Of a DNA stretch of 64,000 nt, positions 47,318 to 59,300 are shown piece after piece (position 1 is the first letter of the stretch; every line of letters begins with the position of its first letter). A program made the position numbers and the translations under genes. The notes under the pieces are model-generated. The model saw nothing but the letters and a program-made list of their open reading frames with translations, was not told the DNA's origin and made no database searches. The stretch comes from Serripes groenlandicus (taxonomy: Eukaryota > Mollusca > Bivalvia > Cardiida > Cardiidae). Location: contig JASEVX010000011.1 in assembly GCA_031761405.1 (NCBI GenBank), positions 19,630,959 through 19,694,958 on the forward strand, written 5' to 3'.

Positions 47318-47402
47318 ACCGGTGTTACCGGCAATTTACACAGGAAACACCGTGATATAATCGAAATGCTGTGGAAAGCGATGTACAACACCACGTATTC
47401 AA
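47318..47402 (+). mobile_element. SINE family 2, 3' fragment
   Basis: CCGGTGTTACCGGCAATTTA, CACAGGAAACACCGTGATAT, then AAAGCGATGTACAACACCA. Confidence 0.6.
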
Positions 47403-47577
47403 ATGAAACGAAAACCCCAAAAACATCTTGTATACTAATTTGAGGCCAATTTATGCACAGGTAAAAAAGTTTTCCTTCCAATTCGGAATAACAGAAAGGA
47501 TAATTATTATTACAACGGAGCATTGTAAAATCTCCAACGGTGTAAATAAATCTTCGTCTTCGAACTACATGGACTAC

Positions 47578-47793
47578 AATTGACCCGTTCCCACATACAT
47601 TAGTTTTACGACAGACGACTTTGAAAACAGCCAGGCAAAAATATGGAAAATCTCTATAAATAAAAGGAATATAGTTGAGAACATTGTGGCAGAAGAGAAG
47701 AAATGGCTCATTATGATTCTCATTCTGGTTTCAAATGTCGTCTGCCGCTGATGCGCCAAGATGCGTCTGCAAGTGGGAAGGGAATGGGTTAAG
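47578..47793 (-). mobile_element. P-MITE, diverged
   Basis: TTGACCCGTTCCCACATACA to AAGTGGGAAGGGAATGGGTTAA.. with decayed centre. Confidence 0.77.
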
Positions 47794-47827
47794 TATAGAA
47801 ACATTAGTGTAATAGAAACACGTGTCT

Positions 47828-48318
47828 TTAAGCCGCGGTCACATCTTACGATCACGCACGTAGTTGACCGTAGTTCATTTGAACATAGTTTACCGTAGTG
47901 CTACTACGGTCAACTAGGTAGAAGTAGAGTGAAGTAGGTTCGAGCATAATGGCTAGGGTTAAATAGGGTATCACTACGTGTAGCTACGGACCACTACGTT
48001 GAACTACGTGTGAGCTACGGTCAAATAGGGTCAAATGCGGTTAACTAGGTAGAAGTAGGGTGAAGTAGGTTCGAGCATAATGTCTAGGGTTAACTAGGGT
48101 ATCGTATGGCAAAGTAGCGTCAAATACGGTCAACTAGGATCAACTACGTTCAAACTACGGTCACAGTAGGGTATTGGCTTCCAAGCTCACCGTAGATATA
48201 TTTTCAAACTATGTTTATAACTACGTTAAACTAAAGTTAACTACGTCTAACTACGTTTAACTACGGTCCACTACGGTCAACTACGTGCGTGACCGTAAGA
48301 TATTACCACGGCTTTAAA
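47828..48318. mobile_element. TIR element with about 47-bp inverted ends and CTACG-type internal motifs
   Basis: Left end AGCCGCGGTCACATCTTACG then GATCACGCACGTAGTTGACC; the right end is its inverse (GGTCAACTACGTGCGTGACC, TATTACCACGGCT). TTA flanks both ends, which would fit a 3-bp TSD of Harbinger type. The interior repeats CTACGG-TCAACTA-like motifs about every 10-12 bases in both orientations. No transposase frame. Confidence 0.75.
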
Positions 48319-48404
48319 GACCTGCGTGTGCACCTATGCCAAATGAACAAATTAGGTATCGTCCTTTAAAACCTAATTAATCTCAACGTAGATGTTAGTT
48401 GTGT

Positions 48405-49320
48405 ATCTGCTAGTAAGCGCCTGGTATGGTAATCAGTACAAGCACTAAAGCGCCTGATTGATAACCGGTACAAGCACTCACTTGTTAGCGCCTGATTGAT
48501 AATCGGTACGAGCACCCACTGGTAAGCGCCTGATTGATAATCGGTACGAGCACACACTGGTAAGCGCCTGATTGATAATCGGAACGAGCACCCACTGGTA
48601 AGCGCCTGTATGTTAATCGGAACGAGCACCCACTCGTAAGTATGATAAACGGAATGAGCATCCACTCGTAAGCGCCTGATTGATAATCGGAACGAGCACC
48701 CACTGGTAAGCGCCTGTATGTTAATCGGAACGAGCACCCACTCGTAAGTATGATAAGCGGAATGAGCATCCACTCTTAAGCGCCTGATTGATAATCGGAA
48801 CGAGCACCCACTGGTAAGTGCCTGATTGTTAATCGGAACGAGTACCCACTGGTAAACACCTGTATGATAATCGGAACAAGCATACACGTGTTGCGCCTGT
48901 ATGATAAGCGGAACGAGCACCCACTCGTAAGCGCCTGTATGATATTCGGAACGAGCAACCACTGGAAAGCGCCTGATTGATAATCGGAACAAGCACCCAC
49001 TGGTTAGCGCCTGATTGATAATCGAAACAAGCACCCACTGGTTAGCGCCTGATTGATAATCGGAACAAGCACCCACTGGTTAGCGCCTGATTGATAATCG
49101 GAACAAGCACCCACAGGTTAGCGCCTGATTGATAATCGGAACAAGCACCCACTGGTTAGCGCCTGATTGATATTCGGAACAAGCACACACTGGTTAGCGC
49201 CTGATTGATAATCGGAACAAGCACCCACTGGTTAGCGCCTGATTGATAATCGGAACAAGCACCCACTGGTTAGCGCCTAATTGATACTCGGAATGAGCAC
49301 ACGCATGATTGATAATCGGA
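48405..49320 (-). repeat. 38-bp minisatellite, about 24 copies
   Basis: Unit contains AAGCGCCTGATTGATAATCG and GAACGAGCACCCACTGGT. Open frames on the minus strand (up to 236 codons) are a by-product, as three units make 38 codons. A few units are shortened or carry AGTATGATAA variants. Confidence 0.93.
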
Positions 49321-49324
49321 ATGA

Positions 49325-51280
49325 GCGCCAACGATAACAATCGACTGCTGACGAAAATACACCTCGGACTATTTGCGATATCAAAATGATTACCATTGAT
49401 TATTCGTGTTTTTGGAATAGTTTCACGAATTATAGTACTTGAAGACGAATAACGATGGTCAATTACTTTTATCAACTTCCGCAAATGATAAATAGTCGCG
49501 CCGTTCGTTACGCTGAGCTTTTGCCGCTCGGCTAAGTGCATTCTGAAGGCATGTTTGTTTGACCACGATCATATCATGGATTGCGGAGATTATTCGACAG
49601 ATTAAAAGTTTACGTGAAAAGACGTAGGGTGTAGGGAAATAACATCGTTTTTGGAAGGTGATTATTATGTAATAATCTCCTATCATGACCCAAACCAAAT
49701 GTGCCCTATAACAATTATACATACACTAATCAATGTAGTTCGATCAATTCGAAGTAAAATATTGCTAATAGTATTTTCATGTACAATCAGTTTGATGAAG
49801 AATATAGTTTGGTCACTTAATTATCAAGCTATAAATGTATTTGCAGCTTTTAAAATTTAAAAAGAGTTTTATTTTAAGAAATACAAATATTTTAGCAGTG
49901 AAAATTTTATATATATTCCTACATGCCACGCTTTTGTGAACAACTCCAAATACATAGGAGCAGAGGTATACACGAATTAGGTCAATTCGTGAACTGACAT
50001 TTCGTCGAATTAATAAAAGATATTTTAGGAATGACTGTTCAGGTAATAAGGAACAAACACGTGTTGAGTCTGTGTTATTATTGAGACATTTTATAATCGA
50101 GTACCCAGCCTCGTTTTCTTTTTCTATAAGGTATATAACTCTTGTTATTCGGTTGCATAAGTAATGCAGTGGTTATCTTATTGAACGCTACTATTAGCAT
50201 TTATAAAAAGTTATACTTTTTAACTTGAAAAAAATCAAAATTGTTTAGATCTAGTAATCTATAATAAGTTGAATTAATTTCATACCGTTTATTATATAAT
50301 TATTTGAATGATGACATTGCCAGAATAATCGGAAAACTCACGATTACAATTTCGTCTGACGTGAGAACGATCGTAGATTTCCGTATAAATAAGGTGAATA
50401 AAACCACATCAGAGATCTTCATTGTTTGATTAGGGCTTATCAATTTATTGATTTTACCATGTCAAACATTGAGCATGTCGTTGACTTTTATCTTCATAGG
50501 CTTCACTTATGTAAACAAGAAAAGAACGGTAGTAAAGGAAAAGAAACATTAATGTACATGCATTCATGACAAGTGTCTCGAAACCTACTGTGAGTAGCCG
50601 GCGAGGCGTCTTGAGTAATATGCGCAGATTGGTCCGAATCCTAACAGCACGCAAATGCCCATGGTGGACTTTCATTGAGAAGGGCTCACGTAATCTTTGA
50701 TACAACGTCGGCGTCATGTAATACAGTTTTAATTGCATCTTAATGACATATTTTGTTACAACCGTTTTGCATCGAGACATTGACATGCAGTTTGTGTTAA
50801 ATCAAGAAAGGTGTACCTAGATGTTAATTTAAAAGATTACTACGTCTTTTTTTCTGAACATACCTGCCACTTATCGTTATCTGTGTATAGCTTATTTGGT
50901 CGGGTAGGAAAACACATACAAAATAATCATTGAAATATAAGAGTAACTTGAATAGAATTATGCGCTGTTCTTAAAGTCTCTTTTACAAGCTCTTGTCGTG
51001 ATTCCTTTCTTTTTAAAACGATTTCATTCCATTTTATGTAATAGTAAAAAGGTTAAACAATGAAAAAGTCAAAAACCGAGTGAGAACTTCTGACATTGAC
51101 TTGTTATCATACAAAGGTCTAATGCTGATGTGAAAACAACCCCATTTCATAATGTCTGCCCGCATTATACTATGATGACATGTCAGAGCGGGGTTTTATA
51201 CGTATCTTTGCTAATCGTTTATAGGGGTTATTCAGATAGTCTGTTATAAACGCGCGTAATAATACTCGCACGTCGAGCAA
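49325..51280. other. AT-rich stretch, no gene seen
   Basis: Frames of up to about 110 codons on the minus strand show no family motif and no supporting splice pattern. Confidence 0.5.
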
Positions 51281-51285
51281 AAACC

Positions 51286-51950
51286 TCTTCTGTGGTGAAG
51301 TGGTAGAGCGTCCGTCTCGGGATTCGCGGATATGATCCCCGACCGGGTCATACCAAATACTTTTAAAATGGTAGTAGGGGCTAGACGCTCTGGGTTGCGG
51401 GGTAAGCATAACGACTGATTGTCTGGTGTCAGGATAAATGGACCAGTAGTACTGGTAACTTACCCATGAAACGCCGTGACAAAATAATTTGAAAATCGGC
51501 CCAACACTTACAGAGGAGAAGATTTTTAAAGTTTTCACTATAGCTATATAAGGCAAAACAGCCCCGCCCGGCCATGTTTTCGACCAGTCAACATGGCTTG
51601 AAGGAATATGGAAGAGGGTCATCCAAGGAATATTTCTCCAAAATTATTTGGAAATCGGTCAAATAGTTTTGGAGGAGAAGAATTTTTAAGTTTTCTTTCT
51701 TTCAGTTGCCATGGAAACCAGATTTTGGCATAAATCCGACAAATTTGATGGAATTTAGAAGAAGACATTGAGAGGACGCTTCCTATGAAAATACATCCAA
51801 ATTGGACAAGTGGTTAGGGAGGAGAAGTCGTTTGAAGCAAAAAGTTGACGCACGCAGGACGGACAATTCGCCATGACATAAGCTTGACTAGCTTTCAGCC
51901 AGTGGAGCTAAACATTGTTAAAAGCCGGCTAAAACACCAATCAACCAAGC
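51286..51950 (+). mobile_element. SINE family 2 interrupted by a HINE-A fragment
   Basis: Head TGTGGTGAAGTGGTAGAGCG then TCCGTCTCGGGATTCGCGG, and body up to CCCATGAAACGCCGTGAC (51480). Resumes with ACATTGTTAAAAGCCGGCTA then AAACACCAATCAACC at about 51912. Confidence 0.75.
51483..51912 (-). mobile_element. HINE-A-like fragment, minus orientation, inside a SINE
   Basis: Contains TTTGAAAATCGGCCCAAC, ATATAAGGCAAAACAGCCCC, GACCAGTCAACATGGCTTGA and AGCCAGTGGAGCTAA, inverse of the 17011 element. Family-2 SINE sequence stops at 51482 and resumes at about 51912. Confidence 0.6.
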
Positions 51951-51959
51951 AAAATCCGA

Positions 51960-53150
51960 TATGCAATGATCTGTTTCAAGTACCGTCATGACGTGAAAAA
52001 ATAATTTATTTTGACCTTACCGCCATTGAACCTTAATTATTCATATAACTGCTATTTATTGTTGTAATAAGTAAATTAATCACACTTGAACATGTGTAGT
52101 GTATGCTTGAAAGATGTCAAGGCAAAGTGTGCTTCCATGTGTCAAATTGCCGCCAGAAATGTCGAACAACATACAAACTAATATTCAAACAAGTTAACAA
52201 CTATTAATACAGAACCATTAACTGCACGTTTCTGAAGCTTACTGTATTTTATGATATTATATTTACCGATTTGCTGTTAATACAGAGCTCATCCTGCTTG
52301 GTAAACTTTGGTGTTCTGATGTAATGTATGTTCGAGTATCTCAAAACAAAGTCTTTTAACATATTGTCGTGAGTTTATGTTAGTTACAATTTTCTCAGTT
52401 GTTATTTCTATAATATTCAAAGCTAGTGACTGTAGTGATTGTGGAGACCAACTTATTATAGGAATAATGTTTCTGGTTTACTTTCTTTCCTTTTTTAATT
52501 TTTTACACACTGTACATATTTCATGTGTGATGATGCTTCAGCGTGAGCCCTGCATATTACCAGGAAGAAGACAAATCTGTTTAATTCCAACAATATAACG
52601 ATTTCTCCTTAACCTTTTCCCTCTTAATTTAGTTTTAAAATAATATTTATCTGTTCAACTGACAATTATTTCCCTTTCTTTCCATTTTCATTTTTTTTTT
52701 GCGGCGGTAATGGTAGAGTGCCTTTGGTCGAGGTATATTTCTTAGCCTTGTACTGGTTTGTTTAGCCAGGGATCATGAATAAGTGAACTGTTGCCGTAAT
52801 TTAATTAATATAATGTTGAAAACGGCGTTAAACCCCAAAACAAAAATGTTTGATGTAAACAAAATATATTTAGTTCCCTTGCAATTTAAACAGACACCGA
52901 ATTGGTTTTTTTTAGCACACAGAACAAGTGAAAAGTTATGCACTTCTCCAAAACAATAATGTAGTCAGCGACTTTGAGCACTTTTATTTGACGCATGAGC
53001 GTAGTAGAGCTTTAATTAAAAATTAGTTTATCCTTTTATTTATTTTTTGAAAAAAAAAAGTTTTAAAGCACTGTGCCATATTGTACTAAAATTCTTCTCT
53101 TATTGCTGATAAATTGACATGCTATCGGTTTATCTCCACTGTTAAATAAG
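51960..53150. other. Upstream region of the HEPN/STAND gene, no other gene seen
   Basis: Apart from a family-3 SINE it is unique-looking and AT-rich. The promoter should lie here, but no clear core element could be picked out. Confidence 0.45.
52700..52855 (+). mobile_element. SINE family 3, internally deleted
   Basis: Head GCGGCGGTAATGGTAGAGTG, then TTTCTTAGCCTTGTACTGGT, CCAGGGATCATGAATAAGTG and CGGCGTTAAACCCCAAAACA. Confidence 0.75.
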
Positions 53151-53179
53151 CTATAGTCGTGAACAGTTATCACATAAAC

Positions 53180-53382
53180 ATGGCGGGTAATACACACACT
53201 GTCAAAGATCGGAAGTTTCAAAACTTTGTGTGTGCCTTGCAAGCCCTCGTTTTAACCGGTAAGTGCTTGGAAACATTCACGAAGGAGCGTTTAAAATCCG
53301 TTCATGACAAAATTCTTCAGAAAATAGGACGTATGCCAGCATGCACGAAGCAATGCAGCGAGCAGATAAATGACCTTTCCAA
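53180..53382 (+). CDS. HEPN/STAND gene exon 1
   Basis: The first ATG in frame, at 53180 (aacATGGCG), was chosen as start; an upstream GTG at 53159 is unlikely. Encodes MAGNTHTVKDRKFQNFVCAL, then a Lys- and Cys-containing helical region ending QINDLSK. Donor AA|gtaagt. The overhang AA plus A of the next exon restores Lys68. Confidence 0.75.
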
Positions 53383-56300
53383 GTAAGTAGATTTGCATAA
53401 TTTTGTGTATATATGTGTCTGTGTCTCTGATATGAACAAGTTGATTGTATTGCCATATTGATTTATTGATTGATTGTTTGGTGTTTTACACATCTTTAAA
53501 CAATTTCCAGTCATATCAAGGCGTTTCCTTGATAACTTACCAGTACTACTTTACATCATTCATGTGTGTTTTATCATATCTGACGCACTAGAGCGATTTC
53601 CATGTAAAATCACACATCTGAGTGAAACTTTTTGTTTTCTCCATCTCAATTTTGTCTATATCCCACTTTAAATAAGGGCCCCACACTGAATATGTGTATT
53701 CCGCACTTGGACGTAATTTTGTCTCTGTTCTTGAACTTTTGTTGATGCAAAAGTTAGATTCCGCTTCGAAAGCCTCAATATTCCATAGGCTTTAAAACAA
53801 ATTTTATTAATGTGTTCTGTCCATTTTAAGTCTGTTTATTCGACGTTTTAGTCTGATATATACATGACCGGGATATGCGATTTAAAACAACAACAAAAAC
53901 AGCAACAATAAAAAGGGAAATAACAAACCCGGAAGCAAGTGAATATTGATTGTCTATGAATTTATACGCTTAACCGATTAACCAGTTATCAGATTATACG
54001 ATTAACCGGTTATTAATATTTCGCGATCTGAACAGTTTCAAGAATATGTACATGAAGAGTTTAGTCTAATCATCGTTGTTTCCTTGACAGAAAGGATAGC
54101 GTGTCGAACTAGCAATATAGAAATTATATAAATTATCTATAAGATCGAAATCAATACTAGAATAGGTTGAAACGGTATAAATATACTTATGCAAGAGTGC
54201 TGTCAGCTTCTGATTCTTAATTAGGAAATGTTTTTCTAAGCGAAAGAATAATACTAATAACATCACTTTACAACTATTTTAACAATATAGCAGACGGTAT
54301 AAATTGCACGCCAAATCAGAATGCAGACGATTTATGTGCACGTAATATGTCACATGAAAACCCGCAGTTTAGTGAAGTGGACGAACCGATATGTTTAAAA
54401 GAGGTACACGCGGCTATACCTTGTTTAAACAAGAGAAAAGCATATTCGTTAGATACTGGTGATATAATAGCAGCTCATTTGACTGATCTTTTCAACATTG
54501 TTTTCGATTCTGGGACTTTTACGTCAAGCTGGATGGAAGGAATAGTGATTATTTTGCATAACAAGGACGATATAAACGAAGTTAACAATTACCGTGGCAT
54601 CACATGAGGTTTCTGTATCTCTAAATTATATACATGTGGTCTAAATAAATGTCTTAGTGACTGGAGTGAACAGAATGATCTCATCGCAGATACACAGTTA
54701 GGTTAACAAAAGGGCTATTCTACATCCGATGCTATTTTTTAGTCTTCGTTGTCTGATAGAGCATATGATTAATAATGGTAAACAACTTTAGTGTGCATTT
54801 ATCGATATGAAGAAGTGCTTTGATAGTGTGAATCGGAATGCACTGTGGTACACACTGTTTAGATTAAGAATTAAGGGTAAACTGATATGCGCTTTACGCG
54901 CCATATATGAATGGGTTCGCTGTACAATAAGACATTGTAGTAGTTATTCGGAGTTCTATAAAATAGTGATCGGTTTAAACAGGGAGAACTTGTACCCATT
55001 TTGTGTGGAGGATCTAGAATTCTACTTAACGAATAACGATAGTACGGGTATTAGTATATATGAACTGACTATTATTGTATATTTATATGCAGATGATATG
55101 GTGATAATGAGTGAATCAATTCAGATCTACAAACAAGTCTAAATCTTTCAAAAACTTACTGTGACAGTTGGTGTCTAGAGGTTAACTCAGATAAGACTAA
55201 AATAATAGTTTTCCGCAAAAGGGGTCGTATAAAACCTGAGGAACAATGGACATATGATGGGAAAGTTGTAGAAATAGTTGACGACTTTAATTACCTTGGA
55301 GTAGTCCTGAATTATAATGGCTCATTTAATCGTCATTAACAGTTGATTTGTGGAAAAGCAGTTCAAGCCATGTCTACACTATTCGCAAATACTCGTGAAT
55401 TTAGCTTTAGCCCAAAAACTATGCGTCAATTGTTTGATTCATATGTATCTTTAATTTTGAATTATGGGTCAGAAGTAAGCGACTTTTATTCACTGAAAGA
55501 CATTGAGCGGCTACATATGAAGTTTTGTAAAAGACTATTCGATGTAAAATTATCCACTAGTAACGTTGGTGTTTACGGAGAATGGGGGCGTTTTCCTGTT
55601 TGTATAGCTAGACAAATAAGAATTTTAAAATATTGGTTTAAAGTAAATCGGACTGAAAATTGCATTTTTACATCAGTGTACAAGTGCTTACTATATAATC
55701 TTAAGAAAGGACACATAACTTGGGGCGCAAAAGTAAGAAGTATGTTAGCAAACAATGGATTTTGAATGTATGGGAAGTACCTGTTACTGTTAATCCGAAG
55801 TATTTCATAACAATCTTCAAACAAAGACTAATTGACAATTTTAGTCAACAGTGGTCAAGTGATTTGAGAGAAAAAAAGGTTCTTACTTTATATAAAGAAA
55901 TTAACCCTGACTTCGAATACGAGAACTATTTAGATTTGATAACTTTGAAATCAGACAGAAAAGAAGTTGTGCAAGTTCGCCTATCAGCTCATAATCTACA
56001 CATACAGACTGGTCGATTTAGGACAGGCAGGGTGGAGAGAAACCAAAGACTTTGTAAAATATGTAATAATGGCGATATAGAAGATGAACTTAATTTTATT
56101 CTTACTTGTATTGTATATAAAGTAAATAGGTAAAGATATTTAAGTAACCATTTCATTGATAGACCTAGTGTAGACAAAATTTGAATTGTTATGTTCTACG
56201 GACAAGTCAACGATCAATAACCTGATCAGTTACCTGATACGCTCTTGTGATAAGAAGAAACCACTTATATACATGCAATGTTTAATTATACTATCTTGCA

Positions 56301-59300
56301 CTTATACATTCTGTATATTAATATATGTTGTACAATAAGCAATATTAATATTGTTATCAGCATTAGTATTGGTTTATATATGTGTATGTATGTATCTAGG
56401 TATGTACATGTTTATATATTTATATATGTGTGTATAATTTAATCTAATATAGATGTTTTTATTATTATGACCTGAAAATAATTTGTAATCATGTAGGGTC
56501 GAGAAACTTCTCGTTTAAGTCCAAAATAAAATATGTGTTCTGTTCTGTTCTGTATAATTGTATACAATCAATAGCTGTCAATATTCAAATATAATCGATA
56601 CACGTAATTTATATGCTTACAAACATTGCTGAATGCAGCAAAATGGAGCGAAACCCGTCACATGATGTAATATTTCACATGATTTCTTATTCCAAAACAA
56701 AACTTTCAGTCAAATTAGCTCAGTTAAGAAAAAGTTCGATTTTTCTAATAAAACAGGGCCATGAAGCCATGAACCGCTCAACTGATAAAGTGCGCTTTCA
56801 GACAAGATCAATTTTTACAGGACAATATCAATATTTACGTGACATTAAATTATTCGGATCAATACAACTTAACACTTTTCATTTAAAGTCATTATCAATT
56901 ATAAGTACAACATGTCCTACATCTATTAATCAAAATAATTTATGCCAAATTATCTAGACTTTAGACAAGCAATTTTAAAGTATGTCTTTTAACTCATTTT
57001 CTTATGCAGCCATAGCTTTGTTTTTCAACAAATCAAAAAGTCCTGACAACTTTATTCATTTTCTGATGTCGCATGGCAGCCATGTTGCTTTAACCAATCA
57101 ATATGGCTTGAACCAGAGACATATAAACACAGACCAGCATTTTTTTAGTAGAAGATTTTTAAAGTTTCGTCATTTTCCCCCTTTCTGATGGTAAAGTAAA
57201 GTATTTAATTTAATCTAATTTTCTTAACAGTGTCTAATAAAGACTACCATTCTTGTGAAGTTTGGCTGGACCCAGTGGTTTAAGTTAATTTTATGTTCAG
57301 TCGTATCATGAATTTTCCTGAGTAAGCTACCATTACTGTTTGTCCGTTTATTCTGACACCAGCGAAACAGTCGTAATACTAACCCTACAATCCTGAGCAT
57401 CATAGAGTGAAAGCCATTAATATATTTTTGAAAGTAATTTATATGACCCAAACGACCTCTTGCACACAAGAGACAAACGCTTTACCACTACAACATCGAG
57501 GCGGTCTCACAGTGATTTTAAGAAATGAATTGTTGACGACAATGCCGGTCGCCTGACACAGGGTGATCACAGTGAGCACTAGAATGTGGCGTATAGATGT
57601 AGAGAATATTGTCATTTTTTTGGCAATTAAATATAGAGTGAAATTCTTAACTCTGCGGATCTGTATCGACAGAGCAGTGGTCCTTTCTGACTTAAGTTTT
57701 GAATTGTGCATTCACTGTTCTCAAAAATTAGCCAAACAACGTCAAGCACATACACGGTGGAAATTTCAGGTTGGAAGCTTTCGCTGAACCGCATCACCCC
57801 AACCTTTAAGGCCCACCGCAGTACAAAATAGTCCTGCAATATATTCACATAAATGCACATAAATGATACAAGAATGCCTAAACTGAAAGCAAATTGTTAT
57901 AACTATCTGACTTCTAAAACAAAACAGTGCAGGAGAAGTGCTACTACACAATTTCTCAAGGTTCTACCACCTGCAACCAATTCCATTGTGGTGTTACACC
58001 AGAGCATTAATTTATATTTTTGGGTTAATAAATACATGTTAACGAAACAAAATAAATAACTGCAAATCAAATCGTGAAATATTGCAAGGAAACTGTCATT
58101 CTGGAACTAGAAACGTTTATGATATGGTTCAACAAGATGATATAGCACACAGTCATGTTCCCTAAGTAACACACATTCTTTCTCGCCACGAAGGTTCATT
58201 CTGATCATTGAAGCGATAAACAATAACAAATTTAATAAAAGATAAGGAACACGTTCATGTCAGAATCAACAAGGTTTAGGACTATTTCAAGGAAATTGTC
58301 ATTCTTGAACTAGAAACATTTATGATATGGTTAAAACAGATGATATGTTTCAAACCGATGAGTCCTGGATATATGACAAATGTTCCCCAAATAAAACACA
58401 TTCTTCCTCGCCATGAAGGTTTATTCTGATGATTGAAGCGATCATAAATAACAAACATAATTAAATAAGAAACATTTTCATAAAAGGTCATACAGGAATG
58501 TTTTAAACGACATCTTAATACTTAATCGCTCTTCAAGCTTTCTATATGAGATTTTCGAGTTGATCGTAATTACGGAATTTACATATTTTAGATAGATGTT
58601 ACTGTTTTGCCATGTTTTGTGTATTTTCTTTCATTTTCTCTTCTCAAAATAATTGATATGAAACCGTAATGAAAGGACAAAAAGGTTATATGTTGCGACA
58701 AAATGTATGCCTTTTATTTCACAAATAAATTCTAATCATCGAACATGTTTCTGAAGTCGATTATATTTTACTTCAGCACTGGCAGGGCTTCCTAACGTCA
58801 TAACGAAACTTTTGCGTTTCAGCACAAATAATATAAAAGTATTGTTTTACATGCAATCTAGGGCTCCTTAAATCAAACGAAAATCCACAAAATCGATTAG
58901 TCGAATCAAAACACAATTTTGAGACAGAAAAAAAATGACTGAATAGTCCTTAGCAATTTTTCATTTCAAATTGACACTTCCTAACGTCACAACGAAACTA
59001 TTGCGTTTCAGCATAGATTATATAAAAGTATTGTTTAACATGCAATCTAGGGCTGCTTAAATCTAACGAAAATCCACAAAATCGTTTAGTCGAATCAAAA
59101 CACAATTTTGAGACAGAAAAAAATGTCTGAATAGTCCTGAGCAATTTTTCATTTCAACATCATGTAGCTAATAGTCGTCTTACATGCTTTTCTTCTTTTT
59201 AACAGATGGTGTAATACGTGTATTACATGGCAAAGAGAGTTCCCGGCATACCAACGAAATCCGAGAGCGAATTTAAGAAATTGGAAGTATTTCCATTCAT

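Noticed and set aside
48366..49076. 236-codon minus-strand frame
   Set aside because: Periodic product of the 38-bp minisatellite; similar frames appear in other phases.
37118..49320. CRISPR-like regular repeats
   Set aside because: The units are directly tandem with no unique spacers, in a eukaryotic sequence.
50454..50786. 110-codon minus-strand frame
   Set aside because: No family resemblance and no exon borders consistent with a gene.
53159..53182. Earlier start (GTG) for the HEPN/STAND protein
   Set aside because: Eukaryotic initiation favours the ATG at 53180; nothing supports a GTG start.
56613..56957. 114-codon plus-strand frame in intron 1
   Set aside because: No recognisable motif, splice context or low-complexity explanation; not enough to call a gene.
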